Shown here one piece after another: positions 1 through 11,142 of a stretch of DNA of 64,000 nucleotides. The notes beneath the pieces are model-generated. The model had not been told where the DNA came from and searched no databases. It saw only the letters and a program-made list of their open reading frames with translations. This stretch comes from Aplidium turbinatum (taxonomy: Eukaryota; Chordata; Ascidiacea; Aplousobranchia; Polyclinidae): contig OU964931.1 of the NCBI GenBank assembly GCA_918807975.1, positions 13,712,251-13,776,250 of the forward strand, read 5' to 3'. A program made the translations under genes and the position numbers. Each line of letters begins with the position of its first letter. The stretch's first letter is position 1.

Positions 1-326
1 TTTCACCAGATGAAATCATTAATCAGAGATGAATCAAATAATCTGCCAAATGAATCCACTAACCAGTGTGATCATGTTCAAACGTCTGTGATGTCACAGA
101 GCATTGGCGTTGCTGATGAGCCACCAGCCTCGAACGAAAGCTCAATTTCTGAGGTGCAAGGTCTGTTAGCCGCCACAAGCGATGAGGAACCGGTCAATAC
201 ACCTTCAAGCAGGGCCCGATTAACCATGAGGCACACGAGGCACAGGCCTCAGGCCCCCTGGTTTTGGGGGCCCCCAATTTTTTTTACATTGGTACCGTAG
301 GCGTCAATACTTTTATAGGTTTCAAG

Positions 327-2784
327 CAGTGCCGTGTCAAGGGGGGCCCAGATCCCAGGCCCACCATCTCAAGGGGCCCACAAATAATACATTTTTGCAT
401 TTCAGAAAAGTGTTTTTTGAGTTGCTAAAGTTCACTGCATGTACTTGTCCATTAAGAATATGATTTAGGCCCTTATTATACTAAAACATCTCAAATTTGG
501 GGCCTATTATACAAATTTGGGCCCTAACTACACTGAAACATCTCTAAAAACACCATTACTACCTAAAAACAAAGTTAAAATACGATAACGTTAGTAACAT
601 GATCTGCAGAAATGTATTTAACATATATTATAACAGGTTGGATGCAATTGAATATATGAATTCAAAAAGGGCCCAATTGCCACAAAGTGTTTTTGGCACA
701 ACTGTTTTAATTATTTTGGTCATTTACTTTTGTGGTGAAACTTCGATAATGATTCTATGCTTAAACATACTGGTAAGAAGCATCATACCTACAAAGTTCA
801 TTCAGTGAGGATTCTGTGGAGAAACTATAGAGAAGTTGAAGTGCAATTGCTGTAGTTGGGCCCATTTCAAAATCAATGGAAAAATTGATAGGGTATTTTT
901 TATGTGTTTACCGATATGTTTGAAAAATCTGGCTGTTTTTTTTTAAGTATCATTTAGAAGACATAGAAAGAAATTGGAAAGCACAAATAGTGAAATAAAA
1001 AAAAACAACTGGAGGGCCCTTTTTGAATTCACATATTCAATTTCTTTTCATTGAAAGAAATCGGAAAGCACAAAAAGTAAAATAAAAAAATGGGGTTGGG
1101 CCCTTTGTGAATTCACATATTTAATTTATTTTCATCAATAAAAGTGTTTTGTGTTAAAAAATTGTTAGCTGTAAGCAAAATAGCATTTCGGATTTTATAG
1201 TTTAATTATCATTTCAATTTTAACATTTATAATATATACCATAATTATAAATATCCTTGACTAGTGATATTGCGAGCAGGAAAAACCTGTCCTGTATTTT
1301 TAGCAAAAACGTTCTTCTGTATTTAGTTTTTCTGAATATATGCACATGAAATTGCTCTTATCTTCAAATACCTTATAAGCCTGGCATATCACATGTTGTA
1401 CGGTACAAAACAAAAATCATTCTTAACACAAGGGACCTGTTTATTCTTGCCACTAACCTAGGCTACCATACCCTAAACACTTTAATTAACTTGAATACCT
1501 ACATAAAATTATGAAAGCTTTGCCTTGGAATGAAATAATGTTGAACAAAAATAATTGAACACCTTATCCTCAAAACGCTTTTCACTGCTTTTGTTTACAA
1601 ATTACCGTACAATCACAATGTTTTCACTTTGGTTGACAGAACAAGTAATGTTGCCAGATAAAACATAAAAATAGTGAAAAACAATAATGTTACCAGATGA
1701 CCAAATCTGAATGGAAATTAATAATTTCTACAGTTTTGGTTTTATCCTCAGATTTTATCTGCGCGGTACCGGGCGGCAAAGCAGGGCAAAGTTAAAACAG
1801 TCAAAATTTTGTGTGGTACGATGGTATGACCATGTCGTGACCGATAATGTTCCATTGCCAGTATTGGAGCTGGTATACAAGTCCCCCCTACCCCCCTTGG
1901 CAACTCATGACAAAGACAGGACTCAACCAAACATATAGGGTGAAACTACTTTACCTTTGCTCAGGGATATCTAAAGAAGGATATACGAAGGCTTTTATTA
2001 CGTCTGACAATAGAAGGGCTTTTGTTTATTGTAAATAATCTGTGTTTATCGCAAGATGACAATTGGCACCGATAATAGTTTAATAAATCTTGTTATGATA
2101 ACTCATTGCGCTATTAGCATCAGGCCTGGATATTCACTGCATGCTCATGGTTGCTTGTTAATTCAACTACCCATATACTTGCTTTACATTTAGCCTACTG
2201 CACTGTCTTTCCAAACAAGTATTCTTTAAATATGCTCTACGTAACATTTGCTAACTGTCTTCTGTAGCTTATTGTACCAGCTGCACTACAAAACTTTCTA
2301 CGATTTTAAAAAGAACCACTTGTTTCACGCGCTACAAACTACCGCCCTGGTAGTGTCATGAGAATAAGGCAATCGCTGCGAGCCTTCATATCCCCTTCGC
2401 TAGATATCCCTGCCTTTGCTTTACTGTTCACACACTTCAATCCACATGTTTTGGTCAATTCCTCTTTATCATGAGTTGCCAAGGGTGGGGGGGGGGACTT
2501 GTATATCAGCTTCCCAGTATTTTTTTTTATTAGAAATTGTTAACACTTTTGGCTTTCATTCCGAGCAAAGATGTAGCTAAGAAATGATAGACCTGTGTTT
2601 GCGGTTCCTTACACTTGTGTTGTTTTCTAATTTCTAAACTGGTGAGAAAGTCTATTGAAATGAACCACATTTCCATGTCGATGCAGTGAAAATATACACA
2701 ATATTAGGCTATAGGTCTGCTTGACGATAGAGGGCCCAAAATTATTCTGGCCCCGGGGCCCACAAAGGGTTTAACACAGCACTG
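327..2784. mobile_element. hAT-type DNA transposon B nested in element A
   Basis: The left end CAGTGCCGTGT and right end ACACAGCACTG are inverted, and the 8-bp target duplication GTTTCAAG is perfect (319-326 and 2785-2792). The interior is AT-rich with GGGGCCCA-type patches near both ends and has no recognisable transposase. A second, end-damaged copy of the same family lies at about 22905-26455: the CCCACCATCTCA... start and the CCCACAAAGGG.TTAACACAGCAC end are shared. Confidence 0.85.
1865..2512. mobile_element. Long-TIR foldback element C nested in element B
   Basis: Inverted arms of about 45-50 bases contain TATACAAGTCCCCCC and CCTTGGCAACTCATGA in both orientations (about 1872-1912 and 2464-2508). 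The flanks carry a 7-8 bp duplication (GCCAGTAT at 1857-1864, CCCAGTAT at 2513-2520). The undisturbed sequence at 26190-26225 in the second copy of element B shows the empty site. A sequence at about 63220-63300 matches the interior in inverted orientation, so the family has another copy. Superfamily unassigned; the duplication length fits hAT or Mutator-like elements. Confidence 0.7.
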
Positions 2785-3033
2785 GTTTCAAGGACCATTA
2801 ATAAACTCTGCTAGTTCAAATTTAAATGTAGCCTATATTTTGCTAGTGTTTCCTGTATGAAATTGAAATGAGCTCAATTGCCAATCTGTTAGAGAGATTT
2901 TTCATCCAATAATTTTTGTAATCAGTATAAAAGTGTTCATACTGTTAGAAAGTTGTAGGTAAATTGGCTAAATTAATATTTATGAAGTTATAGTTTTGCT
3001 TGAACTATTTTTTAGCCCATATTTCATCATTCG

Positions 3034-3353
3034 GTGATTGATTGATTGAATCTTTATCTTCGGACTGGGAAAGCTTCTTGCAGAGCTTAATCCTGGCAGT
3101 TTCGCATACTTGTAGAGGCTTTTGGATCACTGACGCAGGCCCGGTCACCGAGATTGACAGAGTAAAGTTTCCGATTGTTAAAGTGTTGTTGCCGGGGAAC
3201 TATTCCATCCATTAGATGCCGCTGAATGGAGAGCAGTCCTTAACGTGCGTTGCTCAAGCGCACACCCCGAGAGTCGAACCAGCGCCGCTTGATCTTGAAG
3301 CTTCTTTGTTCCAGAAGTGACGCGCTAACCAATTGAGCTTCGCCGAGACTACA
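3034..3353 (-). mobile_element. tRNA-derived SINE, copy 1
   Basis: Read on the - strand it has a tRNA-like head with an A box (GCTCAATTGGTTAGCG) and a B box (GGTTCGACTCTC), then a body with GCGCTTGAGCAACGCA and CTCTCCATTCAGCGGC, and ends in a GAATAAAGATTCAATCAATCA-like tail. It lies inside hAT element A. Its head carries a longer spacer between the boxes (a TTCTGGAACAAAGAAG insert) than copy 2. Confidence 0.85.
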
Positions 3354-3537
3354 TGGCATTGCTTTGAAAGCGATTGCCAACAGGGGCCCCTAAATTTAGC
3401 TGTGCCTCGGGCCCCCGTGAGCCTTAATCAGGCCCTGCCTTCAAGGCTTCAACTTCTCGTTCATGTTGGAAAAGACTCGCATTGACAAGTCCCGGAGTTA
3501 ATTCAATGCCATTCAGCCAAATTTAAGTCATAAGTAG

Positions 3538-5066
3538 CAGTGCCGGATTAAGGGGGGGGCGGACTGGGCTGAAGCCCAGGGCCCCCACTTGTGGGGGCCC
3601 CCACTTCAAAGAAAAAAATCTACTAAATTTTTTAGTTGCACAGCTGGAGATTACTGCTTTAATTCGTATTTCAAACAAGCAAGGGCGGCACACCCATATG
3701 TGCTGCGGTGCTGCAGCACCCCTGCCCAATCCCAGTTATTCAATTTTTCTTCGTTTTTTTAACAAAAAACATATTTATTTGATACTTTTATATCCGAAAA
3801 TGGTACGGATTGCGGGTCAAAGTTATGATAATGCTGCCAATATGAGTGGCAAGTATAACGGTCTTCAAGCTCTTCTGCGCGAGAAATGTAGTGTAGCTCA
3901 ATATGTCCCTTGCCCAGCACATTCACTTAATTTAATCGGTAAATGTCCTGTTGAAACATGCCGTTCTGCCGCTGAGCTTTTTGAATTGTTGCAAAGCTAG
4001 ATGGTTTGCCTGTTTTGAAGACATTATCTGATACAAGATGGTCAGTTAGATATGATGCAGTTCTTCTTCTTCTATCGAGTCTTCTAAAGTTTGTTGATAC
4101 CGTACACCACAGATTGACACATTCTTCCGCAACGGAGTTATACACTGACAGGTCCCACCTACTGCACCGGGTGGCAAGCCGAGGGCAAACAAGAAGGTGA
4201 TCCGCTGCAAAGGCGTAGCCAGGGGGGGGGGGGCGAAAAGGGCCATGCTCCTCAAATTTTCCAAGTTTGGATTCCAAAGTTGAGCCCTTTGTTGAAAATA
4301 TAATAAAGTTTGTAGAAATTTATATCGTTTTCCAAGACATCTGGCTATTAACCTAAACTAACCTAACCTAAGGACTTGTTTTAGACACACAGAAAGACAC
4401 CAATAAATTTTGCAAATTGTAAATCGCGCAAAATTTACGCGATTTACGTTTCTTTGAACTATTGTAATTTGTGGAAGCAATTTCAGAATGGCTTACTCTG
4501 TTGGGTTTTTGTGTAGTTATTGAGTTTTTGTATAGGTGAGTTTTTAGTGTTTTCTAATTTTGGCCGCAGTTTTTGCCCGTTCATGTGTAAGAGCTATCTT
4601 TAATAAGTTAATAGCTGTTTATCTGCTAATAAATTTCATACAAATATTACCCTAAAAGTGTTTTCAGAAAGTGCTATAATCCATTATTTGAGTGTAATTT
4701 TTCAAAAATTTTCCGGGGGGCATGCCCCCGGACCCCCCTAGAATACGCGTGCCTTCGGCACACTCTAACCCCCCTACCACTTTTATTGCTTCAACCCACC
4801 AGGATACGCCACTGCACATCAACTGGCGATGGCTTTAAATCAAACACTTTGTTGTTCTCTTCAATTCATCAAATATTTGGCCCCCCCACAATTTTTTTCT
4901 GGCTACGCTACTGGTCCGCTGTTTGGGGCTCGGTGCCACGGATACATGCAACTGGGCCCGTGTCGTAGCTCCACTCCACCATTAATTTTTAGCGAAAAAT
5001 GTCACTTGATAAGGGCCCCCACTTTCAGCTCAGCCCAGGGCCCCATAAACCCTTAATCCGGCCCTG
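3538..5066 (+). mobile_element. hAT transposon with transposase fragment (TIR CAGTGCCGGATTAAGG)
   Basis: The ends CAGTGCCGGATTAAGG and CCTTAATCCGGCCCTG are inverted, with a perfect 8-bp duplication ATAAGTAG (3530-3537 and 5067-5074). At 3798-4000 the + strand encodes GQSYDNAANMSGKYNGLQ, then YVPCPAHSLNL, and at about 4006-4115 LPVLKTLSDTRWSVRYDA. These are the conserved central blocks of zinc-finger (ZMYM/TTF-type) hAT transposases: GQ.YD.A..MSG, C.AHSLNL and L..T.RW. The dimerisation region is missing, so the copy is internally deleted. Element 4208-4913 is inserted in it. Confidence 0.9.
4208..4913. mobile_element. Nested MITE with GGCGTAGCCAGG termini
   Basis: Left end CAAAGGCGTAGCCAGG and right end CTGGCTACGCTACTG form a TIR. 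The flanks ATCCGCTG (4200-4207) and GTCCGCTG (4914-4921) match at 7 of 8 bases. Near the right end is a GC-rich hairpin (CCGGGGGGCATGCCCCCGG, about 4713-4731). An additional internal end-like sequence (GGATACGCCACTG, about 4801-4813) suggests a further older insertion. A relative is at 17614-18071. Confidence 0.7.
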
Positions 5067-5503
5067 ATAAGTAGAGTAGACAACCGGAAACAGGCATTAC
5101 AGTCGGCTGCAGCGTGGGTCAGGTGTACGTCGGAAGGCGTACACCGATGCATAGCGCTCAAGTCCGCTTTCCGCAATGCAGGAGAAAGATAAAGAAACAG
5201 CCCTGAAATGGTGCGTGCGTTCCGGCCGTTCCCCAAGGCCCCTGTCAAAACAGGTAAAAGAAATGGAGGAAGAAAACGCCTCAAGTGTATGATACTGACA
5301 GACACGACAGAAAAAAAGTAATTAAGCATAGGACTGCTAAGAAGCCTCAAAAGAAGAGCAAGATTCAATCACAAGAAAAAGGAAAAAGAGGTTCATCAGC
5401 TACTGCAGATGGAAGAGCATGGCTATGCAACCAATGTGGAGAAAATTACAATAACAGTGTTGACAGAGAAGCTTGGGTGAATGGTCACAGCGGTAAACCA
5501 TAA

Positions 5504-6228
5504 TTTCTTCGTGGGAAAATTGTAACTTAAAGTTCCCGGATCCTTTCGTCTGCATATAATGACCGAAGAAACACACACTTGAACTTCTTTTCAAACAGTG
5601 TATTTCTGTAAAAATTAGCCCACGGCTACCAAAAACGAGGGGGTGCAACGCGTACACCACTTAAACTGTCACTACACAACAGATTACTTGGATAAAAGAC
5701 GGAACTTTTGTCCAGCTAGCAAGCACTAAGCCAACAGTTAAATGTGCGGCCAACTTTCAAACAATCATTTTACGAATGACCAGAATAGATATCAATATCT
5801 CAAATTCACGTAGAAAGTAACTGTGACGCAATAAATGAAAGACAATTATGAAGTCATTCCAACAGGTGTTTAAGCTGATGTAATATTTCCTGTTTAAACA
5901 GGCCCAAACAGGTCCAAACAGGTCTTATGAACGATGGTGCAATTTTGGCACATTTTCTAACAACTTGCATGACGTAATATTCAGTAGACTTGAACGGTTT
6001 TATATGACGTTTGATTTGTACAGAGATTGGCCGTAACAGTGAAATGTATCGTAATGGGCTCATGAGCTCTGTACAGATGGGCTGTTTATTTGCCCAAAAT
6101 GTGTTAAACTGTTTTGCTTGTTTTTGTGGAATGCTATAAATATTTTGCCATTAAGTTAGTTTGTAGTTATTCGAAATAATGTCTTATGTTATACAACACA
6201 ACAAGGGATTCTTTAAAATGATTCTATG
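5504..6228. other. No gene recognised; short tandem motif
   Basis: AT-rich sequence without a recognisable coding frame. At 5896-5925 there are three imperfect copies of an 11-base unit (AAACAGGCCCA / AAACAGGTCCA / AAACAGGTC). Confidence 0.5.
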
Positions 6229-6466
6229 AATGATTCAACCAACCCCACCACGTGATTCAACCAACCCCGTTGTCTCAAAGAATAGTACCTTTTTTGAAAT
6301 TTGCATCAATTTTAACTGCTTTGTGGTATTTATATGAAACCACTTTTATCTTGTAGAGTGTATGTCCAAGTATCTGCAGACCAATTTTCACCATGATCTG
6401 TAGTCTGTGGCGCCCACAAGCGGAATAAAACCTTAAAATGATTCAACCAACCCCACTCTCCCCTAT
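6229..6466. mobile_element. Probable TA-flanked MITE end with repeated GATTCAACCAACCCC
   Basis: The motif GATTCAACCAACCCC occurs at about 6231, 6251 and 6438, the last running into CACTCTCCCC|TA. This resembles the ends of the TA-flanked elements at 11881-13096 and 57359-58292, which also repeat their terminal word internally. I could not find the matching left end. Confidence 0.4.
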
Positions 6467-6629
6467 AGGCCCCTCAGGCTGTCGGCCAGCTCTGTTAAAG
6501 CGACTGGGGAAGAGATCCACACTAGTGAAATTAGTTTACATGGTAATGCAGAGCATGCCATTCATGATGTGGCTATAGATTAAATTCTTCTGGAAGTTTA
6601 GTCATGGAAAATGTTACTGATGAACGTGT

Positions 6630-7880
6630 GAGCTACGAAAAGATTTAATGTTTGGAATATGGAAAGTAAGAAGCGTAATACAACCTGGAAAATTAAAAAT
6701 AGTTAGTGATAAAATGAAACAACAAAAAATAAAAATACTTGTGCTCAGTGAAGCAAGATTGGAAGGGAAAGGTACTTTCATAACCGCTGATAGCCTACTA
6801 ATTTGCTTATATAGCCTATACGGGAAAGGAGGATGGAGATGGACAGGCCTACCGTCGTGGTGTTGGTGTTTTGTTAGAAAAGAATACATCGAACAGTCTT
6901 ATGGGATATCTTCAGGCAAACGACAGAGTTTTAGTGATAAGAATCAAAGCAAAGTCTTGCAACATCACATTTATACAAATGTATATGCACCAACTACATC
7001 AGCAGAAATTTCTATTATCGAAGAAATTTATGATTCATTACAAGACACAATGGACAAAATTTCAAAAAAAGAGATATTTTAGTAGTTGTTGGAGACACAA
7101 ATTAAAAAATAAGAAAAGTTATTGTGCATCAAGTACACATGGAATCCATGGACTTGGTCAACAGAATGCACAAGGAGAACAACTAATAAAGTTTTGTGAA
7201 AACAACAAGCTTGTTATAACAAATACAACATTTGCACAGCATCCTCGACGACTGTATGTCTGGACATCACCCGATGGAAAAACACGAAATCAAATTTGAT
7301 TCCATCATAATCTCACAAAAATGGAGAAGCAGCATTAAAAATGTAGCAACTTATTCTGGAGCTGACTGTGGCAACAACCACCAACTGTTAAATGCAATAT
7401 AAAGCGTTGGCTACAAAAGATGACACACCCTTTGCCCCCACTTCAATTCGACTATGACAATATGACGGAAGATTATTCCATTGAAACAAGTAACAGGTTA
7501 GAGGTGTAATTAGGTATAGACGAAGAAGCATCACCTCAGGAGCTCTGGAATCACACAAAGAAAACAATCTTAAAATCAGCCAAGAGCACAATACCTATGA
7601 AAAGCAGGAAACGAAAAAATTGGATTAAATAAGAGAAATTAATGAAAATAAAATAACGGAAAAATTTAAAAGCAAAAATTTCCCAGTCAGAAGAGGCCAG
7701 ACAAGAGTACGCTAAGCCATAAGGAAAGACAAACAAGACAATATTATAGAACAACAGTGTTGTAAAATCAAAAAACACGCATCCAATAATTCATGTCGTG
7801 ATTTATACCAAGCAGTAAAAAGCATAACCTACAAGTTTAAACCAAAGCTAGATAACATAAAAAGTAAAAATGGTAAACCA
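6630..7880 (+). mobile_element. Non-LTR retrotransposon (RTE-like LINE) fragment, endonuclease region
   Basis: Frames at 6648-7082 and 6871-7299 contain LINE apurinic-endonuclease blocks: ILVLSEARLEGKG, then HGLGQQNAQGEQLIKF, LVITNTTFAQHPRR and VWTSPDGKTRNQI, in the order used by RTE/'craniofacial development protein 2-like' elements. At about 7750-7870 a frame reads NSCRDLYQAVKSITYKFKP, the linker before the reverse transcriptase. Frame changes and stops make it dead. The reverse transcriptase is not contiguous; 9284-9600 may be more of the same. Confidence 0.8.
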
Positions 7881-8612
7881 GGGCGTCGCGACGCACGGTT
7901 TAGGAACCTCTGCACAATGGCTTTGTTAATCGACGTCGCAATAAACAAGAATAAGCAAGAGTCAACGCACAATGTTGAAACATCAAGCTCTACAATAAAT
8001 CTTGTGGTTAATAACTTGCGTAGGTGACCATTTTTCATTCGATGACTCAGCTTTAACTTTCTACTGAGACTAGATAGTTTTCACAGCAATGGAAAAACAA
8101 TTATTTAAAAATAACTAGTCACTTCAATGCGTGTTGACATTTTATACATTTTGCATCATAAAGTAACTGATATCAGCCTATTCTCAGTCAATATCATGCT
8201 GTAAGTGTAAAATTTTGATTACTGCAATTCTGAGGTCAGTGGGGTGTCAACATGTAGCCCGCATGTAGGCCAAATGCGGCATGCGAATAGAAAATATATG
8301 GCTCGAGGCAGGCTTTGATTTCTGGCCTGCGCCAAGAATACTCTGAAGCGAAACATATTAATCTAGTAAATTTGTCAAGCTTTTTAATCGCACTACCGTA
8401 ATCCTGTTTTTGAATTTTTGGATGATCTTACTTCAACTCCGCTTTTCAAGAGATTTGTTGTTCTCGAAGTACGTTGTCTAAGCAAAAACCGTATGCTCAG
8501 ACGATTTTGTGATCTGAGGGTAGAAGTCATGCATTTTTTGAAAATTAAAGAGCAACCAGTTCATGAAATGGAAAACAAAATCTGGTTGTGTAGTGGTTTA
8601 TATACTGGAGGA

Positions 8613-8966
8613 CAGGGCTACTAAACTGGCGGACCGCGGTCCGAATCCGGACCTTCTGGGTGTTGATGGTGGACCTTGAGCTTTTGGAAGAATAACCTCA
8701 TTGCCACGTTTCAGGGCTTCTTGAAACAGATTTCTAGTGGGAGGAAGCAATCTTTACAGTGATTATCCTAGTTGCTGGGGGGCTTCGCCCCTTAGACTCC
8801 CCAACACTTTCTTAGAAATCCAAGTCGAATTACATTTTACCAAAAAGTGGTTTGGTACAGATAATTTAACTTTCGTGGTTGCGTGTGAAATAACCTATTC
8901 ACCGGACCGCTAAAACTGTTCAATTTGTCAAACTGGACCTTTGTTGACATTAGTTGAGTAACCCTG
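8613..8966. mobile_element. hAT MITE (CAGGGCTACTNAACT ends)
   Basis: Left CAGGGCTACTAAACTGGCGG and right AGTTGAGTAACCCTG are inverted, typical of hAT MITEs of the CAGGGCTACTCAACTGGCGG type. The flanks CTGGAGGA and CTGTAAGA match at only 6 of 8, so it is older than its neighbours. A GCTGGGGGGCTTCGCCCC hairpin sits inside at about 8774. Confidence 0.7.
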
Positions 8967-8990
8967 CTGTAAGATATAGCTATACACATG

Positions 8991-9282
8991 TCCGCCCCGT
9001 TAGCTCAGTGGTTACGCGCCCGGCTCAAGATCATGCGGCGCAAGTTCGACTCTCGGGGTATGCGCTTGAGCAACACATTTCAGGACTGTTCTCCATTCAG
9101 CGACACCTAGTGCATGGAATAACTCCCCGACAACAACACTTTTAACAATCGGAAAACTTCACTCTGCTAATCTCGGTAACCGGCCCTGTGTCTAGAGCCT
9201 CTATAAGTATGCGAAACTACCAGGAATAACCAATCAAGGCTTTGTCAGTCCGAGAATAAAGATTCAAAACCAACCAACCAAT
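8991..9282 (+). mobile_element. tRNA-derived SINE, copy 2 (full length)
   Basis: The head reads GTTAGCTCAGTGGTTACGCG (A box) and AGTTCGACTCTCGGGG (B box); the body holds GCGCTTGAGCAACACATTTC and the CTCGGTAACCGGCCCTGT block; the 3' end reads GAATAAAGATTCAAAACCAA plus a short CCAA repeat. This is a retroposed SINE and not a tRNA gene: the tRNA-like part is followed by an unrelated 200-base body shared by all copies. Confidence 0.9.
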
Positions 9283-9283
9283 G

Positions 9284-9600
9284 ATTTCAACACAAAGCTG
9301 CAGAAAAAACGGGCAGTAACGTATACAAATGGCATGTATGAGAACATAAAAGCTTTTCAAAACAAATTAAGACTTGAACAATCTCACACACAAAAAGGAG
9401 ATCTAAGCCACTTTCAAAATCTGAAAGACACTGGACTGCTTCTTGAGAAGAAGACAGAAGTTGCAGACCAATTTCACAATTTATTGAATAAAATTTTGAA
9501 CCGCTTGAAAGACTTTAAATCTCACGAACATTTGTTTCAAATGTTTTTCTCCCCATTTCACACGGACGTACGCAAAACATCAATTGATATTTAAATGAAA
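9284..9600 (+). mobile_element. Possible LINE fragment
   Basis: An open stretch encodes a lysine-rich segment ending TGLLLEKKTEVADQFHNLL, which resembles the region just before the reverse transcriptase in RTE-type LINEs (...L......E.....F..LLN). It may continue the fragment interrupted at about 7880. Weak, short similarity. Confidence 0.35.
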
Positions 9601-9745
9601 CTAATAGAACTCCAAGTGAGAACTGATCTAAAGGCAAAGTGCATAGAAATAAATCTTGGCGCTTTTTACTACAGTCATCTTGGTTAAGACAAGTTTTCAC
9701 ATCTGAGAAAATTTGTGGCTTCAAACCATGCTTCAAACATAGCAT

Positions 9746-10278
9746 CAGAGATGTACGTATACGCCGCAAATTCTACGCCGTAGACTTGCGGCGTAGACTT
9801 TTTGTTTGCGTTAACGCTTGCGGCCACATTTTTTTGGATAGTTGTCGCTTGAGGCTACGCCGTAAAGTTTTCGCGGTTTTTTAGCGCATAGCGTCAACGC
9901 ATACTTTTTAATGTCTTAGCTGTTGTTTGCTTTTTTTTTATCAAACTTTCCAAATTTTGAATAAGTTGAAAGAATGTTTTCAATGGGCAAAGACATATTG
10001 AAACTAAAACGGAGCAAAATGTCAGATGAACACTTTCAGATGCTTGTGTTTCTTCGTGGAAATTCAAAATAAAACTTGTTTGTTTCGAGTGGTTTATACC
10101 GTGTGAATGTTTGGCACCTAGCAAACAAAATGAGTTTACGCTAAGGTATGCGCTGACGCTGACGCCGACGCCGCCAACTTTTTTTACAAGTTACGTTGAC
10201 GCATACGGCGTATGGGTTTTCGAACGTTTGCGTTTACGCTGATGGCGTAAATATTTTTTGTATGCGCGTACATCACTG
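9746..10278. mobile_element. hAT MITE rich in TACGCC/GGCGTA
   Basis: The ends CAGAGATGTACGTATAC and GTATGCGCGTACATCACTG are inverted, and the 8-bp duplication CATAGCAT is perfect (9738-9745 and 10279-10286). The interior is studded with short GGCGTA/TACGCC words on both strands. A left-end fragment of the same family is at 21868-21990. No coding capacity. Confidence 0.85.
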
Positions 10279-10286
10279 CATAGCAT

Positions 10287-11142
10287 TGATGGGTTGTGCG
10301 AGAAATTTTTTTTAAAACTTAATGTCATGAAATTCCCTTACCCTCATCCATCAGTACTGACTATAAACACCTGAAGAGTGAACTTTGGATGGCCAGCATC
10401 TCATCACCATCTGAGTTCTGTTTTGTCTCTACAAGTTGGAGTGGCTGATTCTTTCTTTGCAGCGATTTCAGTTAAATTGAATGTGGATAGAGTAGTTGGG
10501 AATGCTAATCAGCTTCAAAATTCACATTAAATCCTTTTGAAAACTTTCGTATTTGATTGAAATAAACTAATTTGCTTTATTTTCATAGTAGGGATAGTCG
10601 ATGAGCAATGCAAGTTTGGCCTAATCGAACAAAAATATTTGGCCCGGAACTACAAAAGGAAAAGGTTGCACATCTTTGCAACTAATCTTGCGTTGCTCAT
10701 TGCACGGTCTTGGCTTCCGGAGTAAATCGTGAAGCTCTTTTGTGTTTCAGTTCAGTCAGGACGAACATTTTGCCCGGTTGTCACTCCAAGTGTTAATAAA
10801 CAGCCTAGGACTGTCATAAAAAAAAACAGTAAAAGTGTAAAGTGTTATCAAACCTGTAACACTACGTTGATCTACTGGTGAACGATTTCCTACTGATCGT
10901 TTAAGGCATTATTATTTAATGTAAATTTATAGCGTATTTCTTTATTTCTTCCTTTCATTTTCAAGTTATATAGCACTGTTGAAGTTATATAGCATAGTTG
11001 AAGACAGTATAGTTTTCGAAACGTTTGCTGAATATGAATTTAGTATCTACATTTTGGGCTCTTTATTTTTGTACTAGATTTAACTTGGCGTTCCAACCAT
11101 TTTCCTCTTAAGTTTTAAAAACATTTTCTGAACATAATAGCA
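10287..11142. other. 5' flank of the phenylalanine hydroxylase gene
   Basis: No repeat of recognisable family. A 17-base unit is tandemly duplicated at 10966-11000 (AAGTTATATAGCA...GTTGAAG). Arms AGCAATGCAAG and CTTGCGTTGCT are inverted around 10600-10705. Transcription start and promoter elements could not be placed. Confidence 0.4.

Larger units (their letters stand above)
210..3437. mobile_element. hAT-type DNA transposon A (TIR CAGGGCCNGATTAA) with nested insertions
   Basis: Left end CAGGGCCCGATTAACC and right end TTAATCAGGCCCTG form terminal inverted repeats. The 8-bp target duplication CCTTCAAG is perfect (202-209 and 3438-3445). Eight-base duplications and CAG...CTG ends are the hAT signature. 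Most of its length is younger material: a second hAT (327-2784) and a SINE (3034-3353). Without these it is only a few hundred bases, so it is a non-autonomous copy; I see no transposase belonging to it. Confidence 0.85.
1..5503 (+). mobile_element. Pogo/Tigger-like DNA transposon remnant, split by two hAT insertions
   Basis: The flanking sequence outside the two hAT elements (1-209, 3446-3529, 5075-5503) looks like the 3' part of a pogo/Tigger-type DDE transposase gene. At about 5211-5320 one frame reads VRAF followed by RPFPKAPVKTGKRNGGRKR and then a ...LTDTTEK segment, which matches the conserved post-catalytic tail of these transposases (RP.PKAP....RGRKK....LTDTPEK). At about 5420-5500 another frame gives CNQCGENY plus an EAWVNGH segment, resembling their C-terminal cysteine-rich domain (C..C.E.Y....W..C...H). 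The frames differ and stops intervene, so it is dead. The 1-200 stretch is a serine-rich open segment of the kind that precedes the tail. The DDE core would lie left of the window. The family call rests on two short motifs. Confidence 0.6.

Noticed and set aside
8991-9070. Possible tRNA gene (good A and B boxes)
   Set aside because: The same tRNA-like head occurs with an identical 200-base body in several copies, so it is a SINE head; no clean cloverleaf with an acceptor stem was evident.
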